A program made the position numbers and the translations under genes. Shown piece after piece: positions 11,914 to 26,176 of a stretch of DNA of 64,000 nucleotides (position 1 is its first letter; each line of letters starts with the position of its first letter). The notes under the pieces were generated by a model. It saw only the letters and a list, made by a program, of their open reading frames with translations, had not been told where the DNA came from and did no database searches. Source of the DNA: Agroathelia rolfsii (taxonomy: Eukaryota; Basidiomycota; Agaricomycetes; Amylocorticiales; Amylocorticiaceae); the NCBI GenBank assembly GCA_018343915.1, contig JABRWF010000004.1, forward strand, positions 2,418,001 to 2,482,000, read 5' to 3'.

Positions 11914-14191
11914 TCAAGCAGAAGACTTGGTCGATTCCTGAGAATCCCCAGCATTCTTCTCACTCTCTTTCAAAGCCCAGTCTTTATCCGTTGATGTATG
12001 CAAAGGAAGATGTTTCATGAGCAAACTAGCGAGCACTCCGATGCCTGCAATGCCGACATAGACTTCCCAGATAACCTTCAAGCTCCGCGCAAACGCCGTG
12101 CGAATCTCCGACTTGAGAGGTTCAGGCAACGAGTTAATGATAGGAATTGCTGAGTAGGCAATTTCACCTCCTTGTGGGAAGTTGTGTAAAAATGTAGCTG
12201 GTATATGCTTCTGCAGCTGATTTTGCAGAACTGTCCCGCCAACCGTGATACCCCACACCTGTCAAAATGATATAGACTATCAACACTCAATTACAATCCA
12301 AATTATAAGGATATTACCTGAGCGAAATTCCTAATGAACATAAAGAGTGCCATAGCGGAAGGACCCTGTCTGACGGGAACTAAACGATAATTATAAGCGA
12401 CGATATTCATATGACGATAAAAAACCGAGATTGCCGTACGGGGAGCTAGAACTGGGAAGTAAGTCGCCGTTGCGCATAGTCCAAGGCCAATTCCGCTGAT
12501 AATCAGGAATCCAACAGTCTCTCCTTTGGGGCTATTAACATGGAGCAATGTTAATAAGCCAACGCCGACCATGAGGAAGCTCCATGCGAGCCAGAGTTGA
12601 GGTCGGTATTTTTGTGATTTGGTGATCCATATTCCGGTTAAGATGCCTACAGGTCCGCCCACGAGTGCAATTCCAAGTTCCACAACGCCTGCACCGATAG
12701 GCGACAGGCCTTTGCATGCTTGCAAATAAACTGGAATGTAGTCTGACAGCGACGATTAGGTTTTACAAAGGGTGTATATGAGAAATTTACAGCTTACAGA
12801 TTATTCCAATCTGGATAAGCTGAGAGATGAACACCTGTACGTAGCCAGCAGCTCCGGTACGTGTTGACATCAACGAAAATGTGACCTGAGTAGAACGCCT
12901 TGAGTCTTCACAGAACATGAATACAATAATATAATTATCAAGCAACTCACCAAGGGGAATTTGGGCACCAAAGTCTCATATATGACGAAGCAAACCAATC
13001 CCACAAGTCCTAGTACAAGAGGGATTGTCACATGGGTAGATATCCACTTGTATTGAATGCCACTCCAGGTCAAGGCCATTACTATTGCCGTTGTAGAGCC
13101 CATGATCAAAAGCGTTCCACTGGATAATAAAGGTTTAATCATCAGGAAAGACTCGATGAAAAGGACTAATAAAAGGCTCACATCCAATCAATCTTAGAAA
13201 CCTTCTCCAACAAGGTGCCCGACGGAGTGTTAACGCGCAAGAAGAGCAAAATCAAGACAGCGGAAGCGCAACAGATAGGAATGTTGAGGACTTGTTTAAA
13301 GTTGCGAGTAAATATCAAATACATCGAGAGCGATATTAAACTGAAGGACATACAGAATAGCCATCTCCACTGTGATCCTGACTGAGCGAGGGCACCTCCT
13401 ACAATGGGACCAATACCACTCGAGACCGAGAATGCACTGTAATGACAGGTCAGTAAGAAGCAAAGTATCAATCATCAAATCCAAGATATTGGGTATGGAA
13501 ACAATACGTACATTCCAATGAGTCCGTTGAAGATACCGCGATCACGAAGCGGAACAAGGTCAGCTAGAATAATTGCTGTCATAGAAGAAATTGCGCCACC
13601 ACCAAGGCCTTGTATGGCTTTCAAAGTGCGCGAGCGTTAGGACACGATACAAGCGCTAAGATTCGATATAAATTAATACTCACTTCTGCCCACTATCATA
13701 AAGTGCATGGTGTTAGCCGCTCCACAGACGGCCGCACCGATAGACATGATAATGAGTGCAGAAAGCATAACCGGACGACGACCAAATATCTGCAAAGTAT
13801 GTATTGGATTGATGAAGTATATTGACCCATAGAACGGCAAAAATTACCTGTGCCAGCCCGCCCGTTAAAGGTATGAAGGCAGATGCTGCAAGCGCATACG
13901 CAGAGCCGACCCAAACAAAGTCACCACCGCCAAGATCATGAACGATGCGAGGAAGAGCAGTAGAAACTGCCGACTGTTTATGCGATGAAGAATTTCGTTG
14001 AACATCCAATATCCACAGATTACTGATCAACTTACCAGCTCCAAGCCTGTCATCATTGTCGCTATGCAAACCGCGAGGATCACTAACCAGAAACGAACAT
14101 CTCTTTTGGAGTGATTATCTGATACCGTCTTGGCTACAATGTCCATAGACTTGTTCATGTCTGGATGAAGGTCATCAGTAGACGATGACAT
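11914..14191 (-). CDS. MFS transporter, DHA2-like (14-TM), copy 2
   Basis: Paralog of the transporter at 7873-10217 with the same predicted role in proton-driven export. It starts at 14191 (MSSSTDDLHPDMNK) and stops at 11914. The first exon encodes a hydrophilic N-terminus and TM1 (LAVCIATMMTGLEL). Later exons give PRIVHDLGGGDFVWVGSAYALAASAFIPLTGGLAQ in short blocks, the DLVPLRDRG-type motif A loop, and motif C (GPIVGGALAQSG). The tail is DKDWALKESEKNAGD. Intron positions mirror copy 1. The coding sequence looks intact. Divergence from copy 1 is concentrated in the termini and introns, which suggests an old duplication kept under selection. Confidence 0.9.
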
Positions 14192-15946
14192 GATGATGTA
14201 GAGATTTCTTGATATTTTTTTGCTGCTAGATGCTCTAAACTTAGACGTGTGTATGTGCAGATGAGAAGGGGCTAAAGCGTGGGGAGGGTTTCTGTTTGGG
14301 ATTTGACGTAGCAGTGAACAAGTGAAATATATAGATTCTGGACACCATTTTTGTCTCACGAATGCTGCGTAAGCTCCGCAAATACACAGATTCTACTGTG
14401 CATCATGTTGTTGACCTACTAATCCGATGCTTGTTCGTATCTGTGGCCAGTATAGCACTTTCGGTTATGGGTCATTTGAGTTTCCGGGTGTTTGCTACTA
14501 TCATTCTTGTCATTAGGTCAGTGGCCCCAACGAAATAAAAATGAGGACCGATTGCTTGTTCGCCCAGCGCCCAGCTAGAAGTATCTGTAGCACTGGCATG
14601 GCTGTCAGTGTGTAGTAAGCAATTCTGCTAGTGATGGCTCGGGAACTGCCTCCGAGCATACGTGTATGCCTTTTGAACGGCAGATGCTGTTTTCAAGCAC
14701 TGAGCCTCAGATAACATGCGGAGCTGTGTCGTGTATCATCACGTATACACACTACATGTACACAGTCTAAGATTGCTTCATTCTCTCGGAAGCAGTGTCA
14801 TCATGATTATCGTAAATCAAACCTGCTAACCCATTTATGGAAATATCGCCGATCATCTCCCGACGCCCAGGCCCGCGGCGGCTGGCAACTTTGGGCGACT
14901 TGAAAGATGATTACATGTATACATTGTACTTCTATTATTACTGGCCTGGTATGAATCATAATTCATGGGGATGCACTCATGGAACGTCGGGTCAGTCAGT
15001 CACCGATACTCACTAGAACTCACCTCTGTCCCCATTGGTACGGATCTTTCCTACTCGGCAGTGCTAAGAAATTGCAGGCCCTCGCTCTTCCCCCTACTCG
15101 CTACCGATACTCCTTTTTTGCATGCAAGCCAATCAGTTCATTCAGTAGCACCATACCCACGACTCTTATTGATCACTATAGCATATGTCAATGGAAAACT
15201 ATCACTGAACCTTATCATCGGCAGTGCAATATGCCCGGTCCGAGCTGGCATAACTCTCATCCGTTCGCATAGATCCCCAAAGACTGTTGCCCCTCAATGC
15301 ACCCCAACCAGTCATAGCTGCTAGTGTGCATGATAGCATCATGAATATCAAGACTACTAGCATCTTCTACACTGTTTTTTTTAGGAGATTCAAGCACGTT
15401 GCCTGCATTCAAATCCCACCGTGACGCGATCTATGCACTGGCTTACCTCACCGTGTAGGTTATTAACCATCAACTTAGAAGTGGTAAATTTAACTTTGAA
15501 ATGTGAAGAAGAGCCACCGTTAGTATTGTTCTACTGTTGGCGGTTAGGCAATTGGAAGATTTCACATTACATACAGAAATTCCACCTCGCCCGACGCTCG
15601 CTAAGATGAAGTGATAGTGATGGGCGCACTGGAAATAAGTATATTTCACGATATTTCTCATCAAATAGTTCTACACTCATAAGGATACAACAGTGTGTGC
15701 TATGTCATGCACTGGCGTTGAGCGCTAAGTAGTTGCTTGCGCTAAATAAAGGTTGGGATCGCCGCATTTCGTTAGACTGACAAGTTGAGTGCTATTGGGC
15801 CCGGCGTATGCTGCATTTTAGTGCCAGTGTTTCGTACATGCGCTTGGAGGTACAAATTATCTGGACCCCAGGCTGTCAAATTTCAGGGGAATAGCGATTA
15901 TAAAAGCAACGCCAGCTCGAAAGATTGGGGCTGGAGACAAAGCAAA
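14192..15946. other. Intergenic, divergent promoters
   Basis: This is the region between the minus-strand MFS copy 2 and the plus-strand hydrolase. It contains the shared motif at 14365-14378. Open frames near 14965-15324 have no recognisable family and no splice partners. No RNA gene was recognised. Confidence 0.6.
14365..14378 (-). promoter_or_regulatory. Upstream motif shared by both MFS copies (copy 2)
   Basis: Second occurrence of CTGCGTAAGCTCCG, placed 174 bases before the copy 2 start. A TATA-like AATATATAG follows closer to the gene at about 14325-14333. Confidence 0.5.
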
Positions 15947-17227
15947 ATGGCGTACGGCGAGATAAGTTTTGCAGAGTTGTGCACCTTGTTACTCCGCTTT
16001 CTCTGGCTCGGTATGTTTCCATTGTTATTAGCTGCGCTCAGAAACTCAAATTCACATAAACTCAACATGGTTCACAGGTGTTCTTTTTACGATCGATATC
16101 CTATCATATCCTTTATCTTCCACTGAACACTCTTTAAGGCGCATATTATGGAGGCGCTTTGTCCTAACAATGGTTCCGAATAGCAGTCTTCGTCAAATTC
16201 AATTTTTCGTACCTCCTGTTAGCGTTTCATACAAGAAATTTGCAAAGAAGCACTCGTTGCCAATTGAAAGTGAGGATATTGGAGATGGCGCCCGAATTCA
16301 TTGGTTCGGCCGTAATCACGGGGAACATGTGATGCTATATATTCATGGTAATTATCGCCTTTTGCCTCCCAAGTTGCTCATGAACTTCACCACGCTGACG
16401 CATATAATAGGAGGTGGATATGTGGTGCCAGCCATAGATAGCCAATATCTTTTAGTCGAATTTTTGCGCAAGGAGATTAAAGCACAATATGGGAAGAGCA
16501 TTAGTGTGGCCTTTTTGGAGTATAGTTAGTAACAAAATCGTTTTTCGTCGATTTTCATGTCATATTCACAACCCAAGCAGCTCTTTCTAACCATACTAGT
16601 TGGCCACAGCAAGGACGACAATCATCAGCCGCCCTTAACCACCTCTTGAGAAAGGGTATCTCCCCTGGATCAATCATAATTGCAGGCGATTCTGTCGGCG
16701 CTCACCAAGTAGCATTCCTACTTGGTCATATCTTGAACCCTCACCCGCGTGTTCAGCCCATTGTACCTATGAAGCATCCGCTTGCGGGAGCGCTACTGAT
16801 TTCTCCTTGGGCATCGTTTGAGGAATATGCACCCTCCTTCAAGGTAAACGCCACCGCGGATGTTATGACTGTACCAGCACTCCGTAGATGGGCCAACGTG
16901 CTGAAGTCTTCACGGGAGCCTGGAGAGGATGAACTCGCTCCAGGCTATTTTGAACCCGAGAAGGCAGAGTCAGGGTGGTGGGCAGGACTTTCCGGGGCTG
17001 TAAGCCGCGTTCTTCTTACGACTGGCGGAATGGAGGTCTTTGTAGACGATGCAGTCTCTCTGGGGAGAAAAATGCAAATAGGATCGAAGATGAGTCAGGA
17101 AGATATGGAGATCTTTGTTGAGAAGGATGTTGGTCACAACGAATCAATTGCCGAGTGTGCTACGGGTGAAAGGCCTGGGCCAACAACAAACAGGATTATC
17201 AATTGGCTTGGCAGTTTATTGGTATAA
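15947..17227 (+). CDS. Alpha/beta hydrolase (steryl acetyl hydrolase / Say1-like esterase)
   Basis: A serine esterase of the HSL-like alpha/beta hydrolase group, probably membrane-associated. Exons are 15947-16010, 16078-16347, 16411-16528 and 16600-17227, with introns of 67, 63 and 71 nt. The N-terminus carries a hydrophobic segment (CTLLLRFLWLGVLFTIDIL), typical of Say1-type ER enzymes. The oxyanion-hole motif YIHGGGY is rebuilt across intron 2. The nucleophile elbow is GDSVG (GxSxG). The likely acid is in EVFVDDAV and the catalytic His is in DVGHNES. About 360 residues, normal length. In yeast Say1 deacetylates sterols for export, but the substrate here is unproven. Its place near P450 and MFS genes suggests a role in small-molecule turnover. 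Confidence 0.85.
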
Positions 17228-17832
17228 TATACAAACATGTATCGCATTTTGTTATCAGAACTTGGAGATACAGCACTACAGTAGAATAGATTGCTTTGGA
17301 AAATAGAGACCAATGCGAGTCGGTTCATTGGTAGTTACTGCGAGATGTCAGAATTAGCCTTTCACAAGAGTGTACGCCTGTGAGTATTACTAACAATCAT
17401 TGCATCAGCAAACCTCCTAAATTCATGTCTATGCTTTTCATCGATATCATGTACCCTAGCTGTTTAAATACCAAACAGGCGTGCTGCACCGTGCCGTGCC
17501 TGGCTGTCCGACGGTACCACCGCCACCGCCACCGCCTCATAATAGCCCCACTGTCTGTCCGCCGGACTCAGAGAAGTCGGAGTCGACCTTTGAAATCGAT
17601 GGTCATCGAGGATCAGAATAACTTGAACATTGTCCATGAATGATTTGAGGCTACTCTTCAAGTAGCCTCTCTCGCTGTTGCTAACCGACTCTAACGAGTA
17701 TTACTCTCTATTCTGCGTGTATCTGCCTCTTGGCCTTAGTCAAGCACTAGTTTATACACAAGTCAAGACGGGTGCCTCAACTCCAAGTTCCAAGTTGTCG
17801 TTATTGCTTAACCCAAGCGCTCACTTAAGGTC
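17228..17832. other. Intergenic, no gene seen
   Basis: A short gap between two plus-strand genes. It has a CCACCGCCACCG run near 17517 and nothing else supportable. Confidence 0.6.
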
Positions 17833-20591
17833 ATGGCCTCTGTTCGCATGAAAAATGGGACGCCTCCACCTGTAAAGCCTACTTACACAAAAGGAGAAGC
17901 ACTAGACGATCTTCCTTGCCTACATTATGCCGTAGAGCAGTTCCTCGCTTCTCATATGCTCGAAAGCGAGGAGTATTGTAATCGAAGCGACCCTAAAAAG
18001 TTGGTACCCTTGCCATTCTTCAAAGCGATCACGTTGAATTAGACGGAAGTAAGACTGCTATTTTACTCAGATACTGATTGAGACACGTGTTCAGAGAAAG
18101 AATGTATTTTTCAATGGGATATGGTGTCATTCAGTGCCTCAAAGGCCTCATGTCGTTTGAGGATGAGGTAATTATCCAAATGCAACTTCTTTTGAGGCCC
18201 AGAAGGTCCTTAATATTATTCTACTGCCCAGGATATTCTCGCAGCCCTACAGCATATACGGCACGCGAGCCAAATTGCTAATCAACACCGTAAGAAAGCA
18301 GCGTTTCTACCTACGCAAATTGCTAGCTATGTTCCTGGTGCACTTTTAGGTGCTTCAGGTGTCAGCTGGATAAAAAGTATGACGCCTGTTGAGCGACACG
18401 CCGAGCTCGTGTACGCAGAGTGTCTATTCCAGAACGCATTATTAGGGATCATCTATAGTGGTGATTGGTTAGCATTTATCAAGGAAGCGTGAGTTGTGTC
18501 ATCGCATTTGCATTCGGTCTGGTAGGATATTAAGAATGCCAATCCATTAGCTTGAACATGCGCACTGCATTCAATATTTATCGCCAGCTTGGCGCGTATC
18601 TCGATAACGCAGATGTAGCCGCTCCGGGCGGTTACGATTCATCGATAGACGCTCATTTCCGTTCCGGTGTATACCTTGGCGTTGGCATGTTAGTTCTCGT
18701 AAAACTCTGCTTCACTCTTTAAAAGTGATTTAAATAGCTTTTTGATTCTATAAGGTCGAACATTGCTCTTAGCATGATGCCCCACCGCCTTGCAACATTT
18801 ATAGAACTCTTCGGATATCGTGGCGACAGGCAGACTGGACTCGAAACCCTTGCACGTTCCGGAGGTTGGGTAAAAGGAGGCGATGAGCCCAGTGTGAATG
18901 CAGAGGACGAAGGCCTACTTAGAAGTATATGCGACATGGTCTTACTTGTCTTTCATCTATTCCTATCCAGCTTTACTTTCCAAGGTGTCGACGTTCAGTT
19001 TGCACAGAAGATCGTAGATTGGAATTTGAAACGGTATCCAAATGGTATGTTTCATATAACTTGACTCAGCTCCCATTGCCACTGCGAGTGAACTAACTTT
19101 TACTTCATACTAGGTGTATTCTTTCTCATCGGTGCAGGCCGTCTACATCTTGTGCGGAGTCAACCGCAACTATCGATCGAGTACTACACACGAGCTATGG
19201 AGGTGCAATCGCAATATCGCAACCTTCATTACATCTCCTTCTGGGAAATGGCCACTGCTCATTTGGCTCTCTGGCAAATCCGTGAATCGCTCGCATGCTT
19301 GCGAAAGCTACGAGCAGAAGCTTCCGTATGTATACAATTCCTCAGTTTAGTTGCCTACTTATGTGCTGGAGCAAATTCATATTTAGTGGTCGAAATGTAT
19401 ATATGCCTACGGCGTTGCTGTCTGTCTTCTTGAGGTGGGAGATGAAAAGGAACGCTCAGAGGCCGAAGAAATTCTCGCCAAGGTCCCGGATCTTAGGCAG
19501 AAGATCGCCGGAAAGTCTATTCCGCTCGAGGTATATGCATTCGATCGACTTCTCTGAGCATACTTCTCGTATTAACCTCTTCGTATAAATCACGTGTCCC
19601 AGAAATTCGCGGCTCGCAAAGCCCGCAAGTATCAGAGTCGTCGTCAATTGGTGCTACCCGCGCTCGAACTTGCCTATATCTTCCTGGGTATTGCACATGC
19701 ACCGCGGGCCACGATTCGCAATGCAATGCTGCCTGCTGTTGACGCACAGCTATCCAAGCTTCGTGTTTTTCCCGCAAATCGCTCAAGTGATGGAACAAAA
19801 GAATATTCCAATAATACGCTAAAGAAGGAGCCGGGATACTGGGACGATCTTGCTCTTGTTTGTTTACGTCCTTGTCAAAGAGCGTATTAAACAACTAAAT
19901 TTTGAGAATTTAGACAAGATTTCTGGAAGGCGTTTGCTGTCGATATATTGCCTATCCTGTATGTTCCTTGATTTTGTCGGATGCCTGTCTTTGCCAGGTA
20001 GACACGTTGAACCAAAATCCCGATCCATAGGATGCCGATGCTATACTAGATCCAGAAGAGGCCACGCTTCCACCCGCGATGGACATTGCCTTACGCGCAC
20101 AAGCAGCTTTCGAAGACGTCTTTTTACTGGGACCAAAGATTGAGCTAGACCATCATTTGGTCTATCATGCTCGTATGTTCGGTTTCAATATCAACTTTTC
20201 TCCCATTCATTCCATTGTCTTCATTTATGAATTCCTAATGTTGATTTGAATTTGTAAATAGACTACGAGCTTGGTAGGCTCTTGGCCTGTCAAGGCGACC
20301 GCGTCAAGGCTAAAGAGCACTTCGAACTTGTGCTGTCAGGAAAACCGCTCGAGGTGAACGCGGCAGCTCGAAAGGTATGTTGCGCTATAGCCTGGGCCTT
20401 TCGTTGAGTATTCCTCGCTTACGTTGATTAAAAAAAAAAAAAAAATTCGCGTAGGGCAAGTATAGCTTGGAGGTATGTCATTCCTTGCAAGTACGCTCTC
20501 TATTATCCTATATTCAAATCGTTCCTTGAAACAGAGCGAATTACATATGCGTACTCACGCTGCTGCCGAAGCTTTGAATGCAGAGACATAA
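17833..20591 (+). CDS. IML2: Inclusion body clearance protein IML2 / TTC39 family (DUF3808)
   Basis: A TPR-fold protein of the mitochondrial outer membrane and lipid-droplet contact family. Yeast Iml2 helps clear protein inclusions through lipid droplets. The start is the ATG at 17833 (MASVRMKNGTPPP). Many short introns break it, and I rebuilt most junctions, for example DPKK joined to ERMYFSMGYGVIQCLKG. Family marks in order: the N-terminal YFSMGYGVIQCLKGLMSFED helix pair, HAELVYAECLFQNALLG, the SxVYLGVGMSNIALSMMP core, LLELFGYRGDR-like text (IELFGYRGDRQTGLETL), a GRLHLVRSQPQLSIEYY TPR-like repeat, and a C-terminal HYELGRLLACQGDRVKAKEHF TPR. About 680 residues, as expected. One intron holds a 15-base A run near 20430. 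It is tail-to-tail with the glucoamylase gene. Confidence 0.9.
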
Positions 20592-21071
20592 GCTAGTCAA
20601 TTGTACATATCATTCAGTTCAATCATTCCGCTTAGAGCACATACACGATACACTCGCATATGAACAGCTACATCCATCTACCTTGATTCTACATCGATCC
20701 TTTTTTTCCAAAAAAAAAAAAAAAAAGTTGATTTACCATCCGTTAACTATACAAATGTTGTCTCATTACCTGAGTAGATACTAATTTAATTGAAGTGTTG
20801 CAGTTGAATACCTTCGACTTTACCATTCTGCCTTGCCAATGAAGTTGAAGTTTTGCCGTCGACCATACAGAGAATAATGGAACAATATAATGCATTGTTA
20901 ATCACGACACATAGTTTTTCTTAATTTGTACCGAGCGGTGATGAAAGAATAACGCAATACATTCGTATATATCTAGAGAAACAAGATAGGAAGAGAAACA
21001 AAACAAAGCAATCAAAATCTTCGTTTATTTTCTACACCATTCGCTTTTGCAAGCCGTTCAAGTTCAGCAGT
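20592..21071. other. Convergent intergenic region
   Basis: 3' ends of IML2 (+) and glucoamylase (-) face each other across 480 bases. The gap holds A-runs (near 20710) and no gene. Confidence 0.6.
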
Positions 21072-23399
<2,328 letters not shown>

Positions 23400-26176
23400 T
23401 GTGAAGGGTACGACGATGGGTTTAGCATGACAAGTAGACCAGGCTTTTATAGACCCATGACAAAGATAATGTCATAGAAAAATCATAACAGGTCTACCTG
23501 CATATGGCTTGAGCGTTCATCGGCATTGGGATGGGTATAATACGGCCGACAATGATGGGAGTAGAATACAGACATGACCACGGCGATGATGGTCGTGGAT
23601 GCGGTTCACAAGGGTTGCTCTGATGGCCATGCGACGCTGACTATCACGAGGTCTTCCAGATGATCCTGGCCACGTCTGTCCGTTCTCGTATTTTTGGCCA
23701 AGACACCATCCCGGTCATAGCATTCTGCTGCACATGGTTCCTTATGACATAGAATAACTGCGGAATATTAGTGCCAGAGAGTAAAAATGCGTTGCAACTT
23801 CACTGAATGCCGATGGGAGTCCCAAACAAAGGCCTTGCTATATTGTTTTTTCTTACTGCTTCCTGTTTTACTCCAAGCCAAACGTCCTTCACCAGATTTC
23901 CTAGTTCCGTCTTGCATCTTACTTTTCTTAGTCCATCGGCGTCTTCGTCTTTCTCAATTGCCGGCTACTTCTATCAATAATGCCAGCTCACGTCCTTCGG
24001 CAACAGAACATTTATTTTGCGTACCCTGGGAATTCCGAGCTCGGATGTGCATTGAATATTATATGCATCGATCATCCACGGCCATATCGGCCACAAGTCT
24101 ATTGGGAAGCCACACAGCTTTTTTTTTACTTGTACCGTGACTGCCAAGCTCTCTTGCATGTCATGATCATCCATCTGTAGCTGGAAACAGTGCCACTTCC
24201 CTGGCTGACACCGTGTGCTGCCGTGAGTGTGATGACGAAGGAACGACCGCTCGCACTTTGATGATCGTTCCCATTCATTTTGCTAGGTGGACAGAACTGT
24301 ATTAGACTTCGCTGATCATTGTATAAATGAATGTCGGCATCGTCTACGGCCAGAATGGTAATATGCCAACACTCGTGTCATAGTCAGCTGGCGTGAAGAA
24401 ATCGGCGGCTGATGCTCAACAAGAATAACATAGGGACCGAGTCCAGATAGCAAGCCACTCAGGCTATTGTGAAGGCACCGCCTGCTGCGACGAACAGCAG
24501 CCAGATGTACTGTCTTTTTCTCGAGGCACCAATCATATCGTGCCAATACATTCTTTCTCATCTGCGGCGAGCGCCACGTGCTGCTCCCTCCGCCTTCTCC
24601 ACTAGTCTAGAAAAGACCCCATCAGAATCAGCGTCTGTCTCAACCGCCGCAAATACTAACCAGCCGTGCCTTGTTTGGAAGTTCTTACGACCATCTTTAC
24701 CCACTCGAGTCTATTTCCCTCGACAAATTGACCACATTTGCCTATCGCGTCCACATCTCTCCAATGATGAAGCGTAATTACGGTTCCACAGAGCCATCAC
24801 ATCACACCCACACTTTCCGCCGTGTTGCCCCTTCTCTATATCCTTCTCGCAATAGCGCAACGTCGCTTACACCAATTTGACATCGTCATTTCGTCCGATA
24901 TTGACTAATTTAACATATCGGATTATTGTCGGTTCATGTATGAGACCATGTGCCCTTCGACGAAAGCCTGCCTGATCTAAACAGTAGATCAAAGTACGAG
25001 TCAATTTCTGGACAAAGAAGACATGTCGCCTACGTCAAAAACATGTGAGGTTAAAAAAAAGAAAAAAAAAAAAGTCCGTGGCTCCGCGTTCGGAGAAGAT
25101 TCTAGCTTTGTGTTCATGCTCTTCTTGTCCATTCCGACTCATTTTTCCGCTACCCTCACCCAAAATAGAAGTGTGTTGTCCGCTACATTTTTATACAGCC
25201 TTTGCACACATACTCTCTTCTATTTTCTTTTCTTTTTTTATTTATTTCAATAAACGCGATCATCAAGCACATGCCAACGCAGGATTTTTGAACTTGGATG
25301 TCCACATGGAATGACAAAGATCATGTTCATTATCCCCCAATGGTTCAAACCTTCAGCTTTTTCCAGGCCGCGGGGTGGTGCTTGGATGATGTGGTGCATA
25401 CGCCTTGGTGATGGAGTGACAAGTCATCCGATTGAATTAAAACAGACTACCGCGTTGAAGATTTGGCGATGGAGCTGATAACAACGGGTTAGCAAAAAAA
25501 AAAAAAAAACAACCCCAAAATCCAAGGGAGGGCGAGGGACAGGGAAGGGCAGCGACTCATCCAAGCCCCACTCCCCTCGCCACTGCCTCTCACGTACAGG
25601 TTCTGGCTGTCTTGCTATGACCAGACACCTATTCAACTTCAACTTTTTCTATATTTTCAATGACACTATGCCAGGCGAGTGAAGGAGTTATCCAACCGAA
25701 ATCCAAAGCCTCAGGAAGGCCTTTGGATATAGTCGGACGTCAGGCTGAGCAGTCGCCTGAATATCAATGTGTTGGGTGATTGAGGCCAGTTATCATTCTA
25801 TGTCCCATAATTGGACCTCTCAGAGACCTCACAAGGACCCTACGACAGATATTTCTCTTGCCTGGGTTGTATTCTGCATATTCTTTATCACAGTTTGCGC
25901 ATATATCGTGTACAAGTGTCCACCCTTTGTGGACGCCAGTGATATATACATGTTCAGCCCAGGTTCAACTGTCAAACAACATGCAAGTCCATTTTGAGAA
26001 ATTGCAAAGAAGAAACATGTATGCATTCAGTCCAGTAATACCGTCTATAGTAAGGGAACAACTCTCTCGGAGAGATACACTATGCAATGGTGTTCGAGGC
26101 ATGTAAGTTCAACGTTATTCCAATTCCAGAGGATTGTTTTTTATGAAATAGAAAAGAAGGGGAGGAATAGGAGTAA
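23400..26176. other. Gene-poor region upstream of glucoamylase
   Basis: No gene can be supported over about 2.8 kb. It contains the glucoamylase promoter, A/T homopolymer runs (25053-25071, 25495-25509) and several unmotivated open frames (for example 24469-24880 and 25780-26106). None of these show family motifs or convincing splice partners. Confidence 0.55.
23444..23451 (-). promoter_or_regulatory. TATA box of the glucoamylase gene
   Basis: TATAAAAG on the minus strand, about 45 bases before the glucoamylase ATG. Confidence 0.6.

Noticed and set aside
5205..14191. A secondary-metabolite biosynthetic cluster
   Set aside because: No polyketide synthase, peptide synthetase, terpene cyclase or prenyltransferase is visible in the window.
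15390..15420. TTCAAATCC as a tRNA T-loop
   Set aside because: No acceptor stem, D-arm or anticodon arm can be drawn around it.
24469..24880. Overlapping plus-strand frames between glucoamylase and rhamnogalacturonase
   Set aside because: Ser/Pro-rich chance frames with no family match or splice logic.
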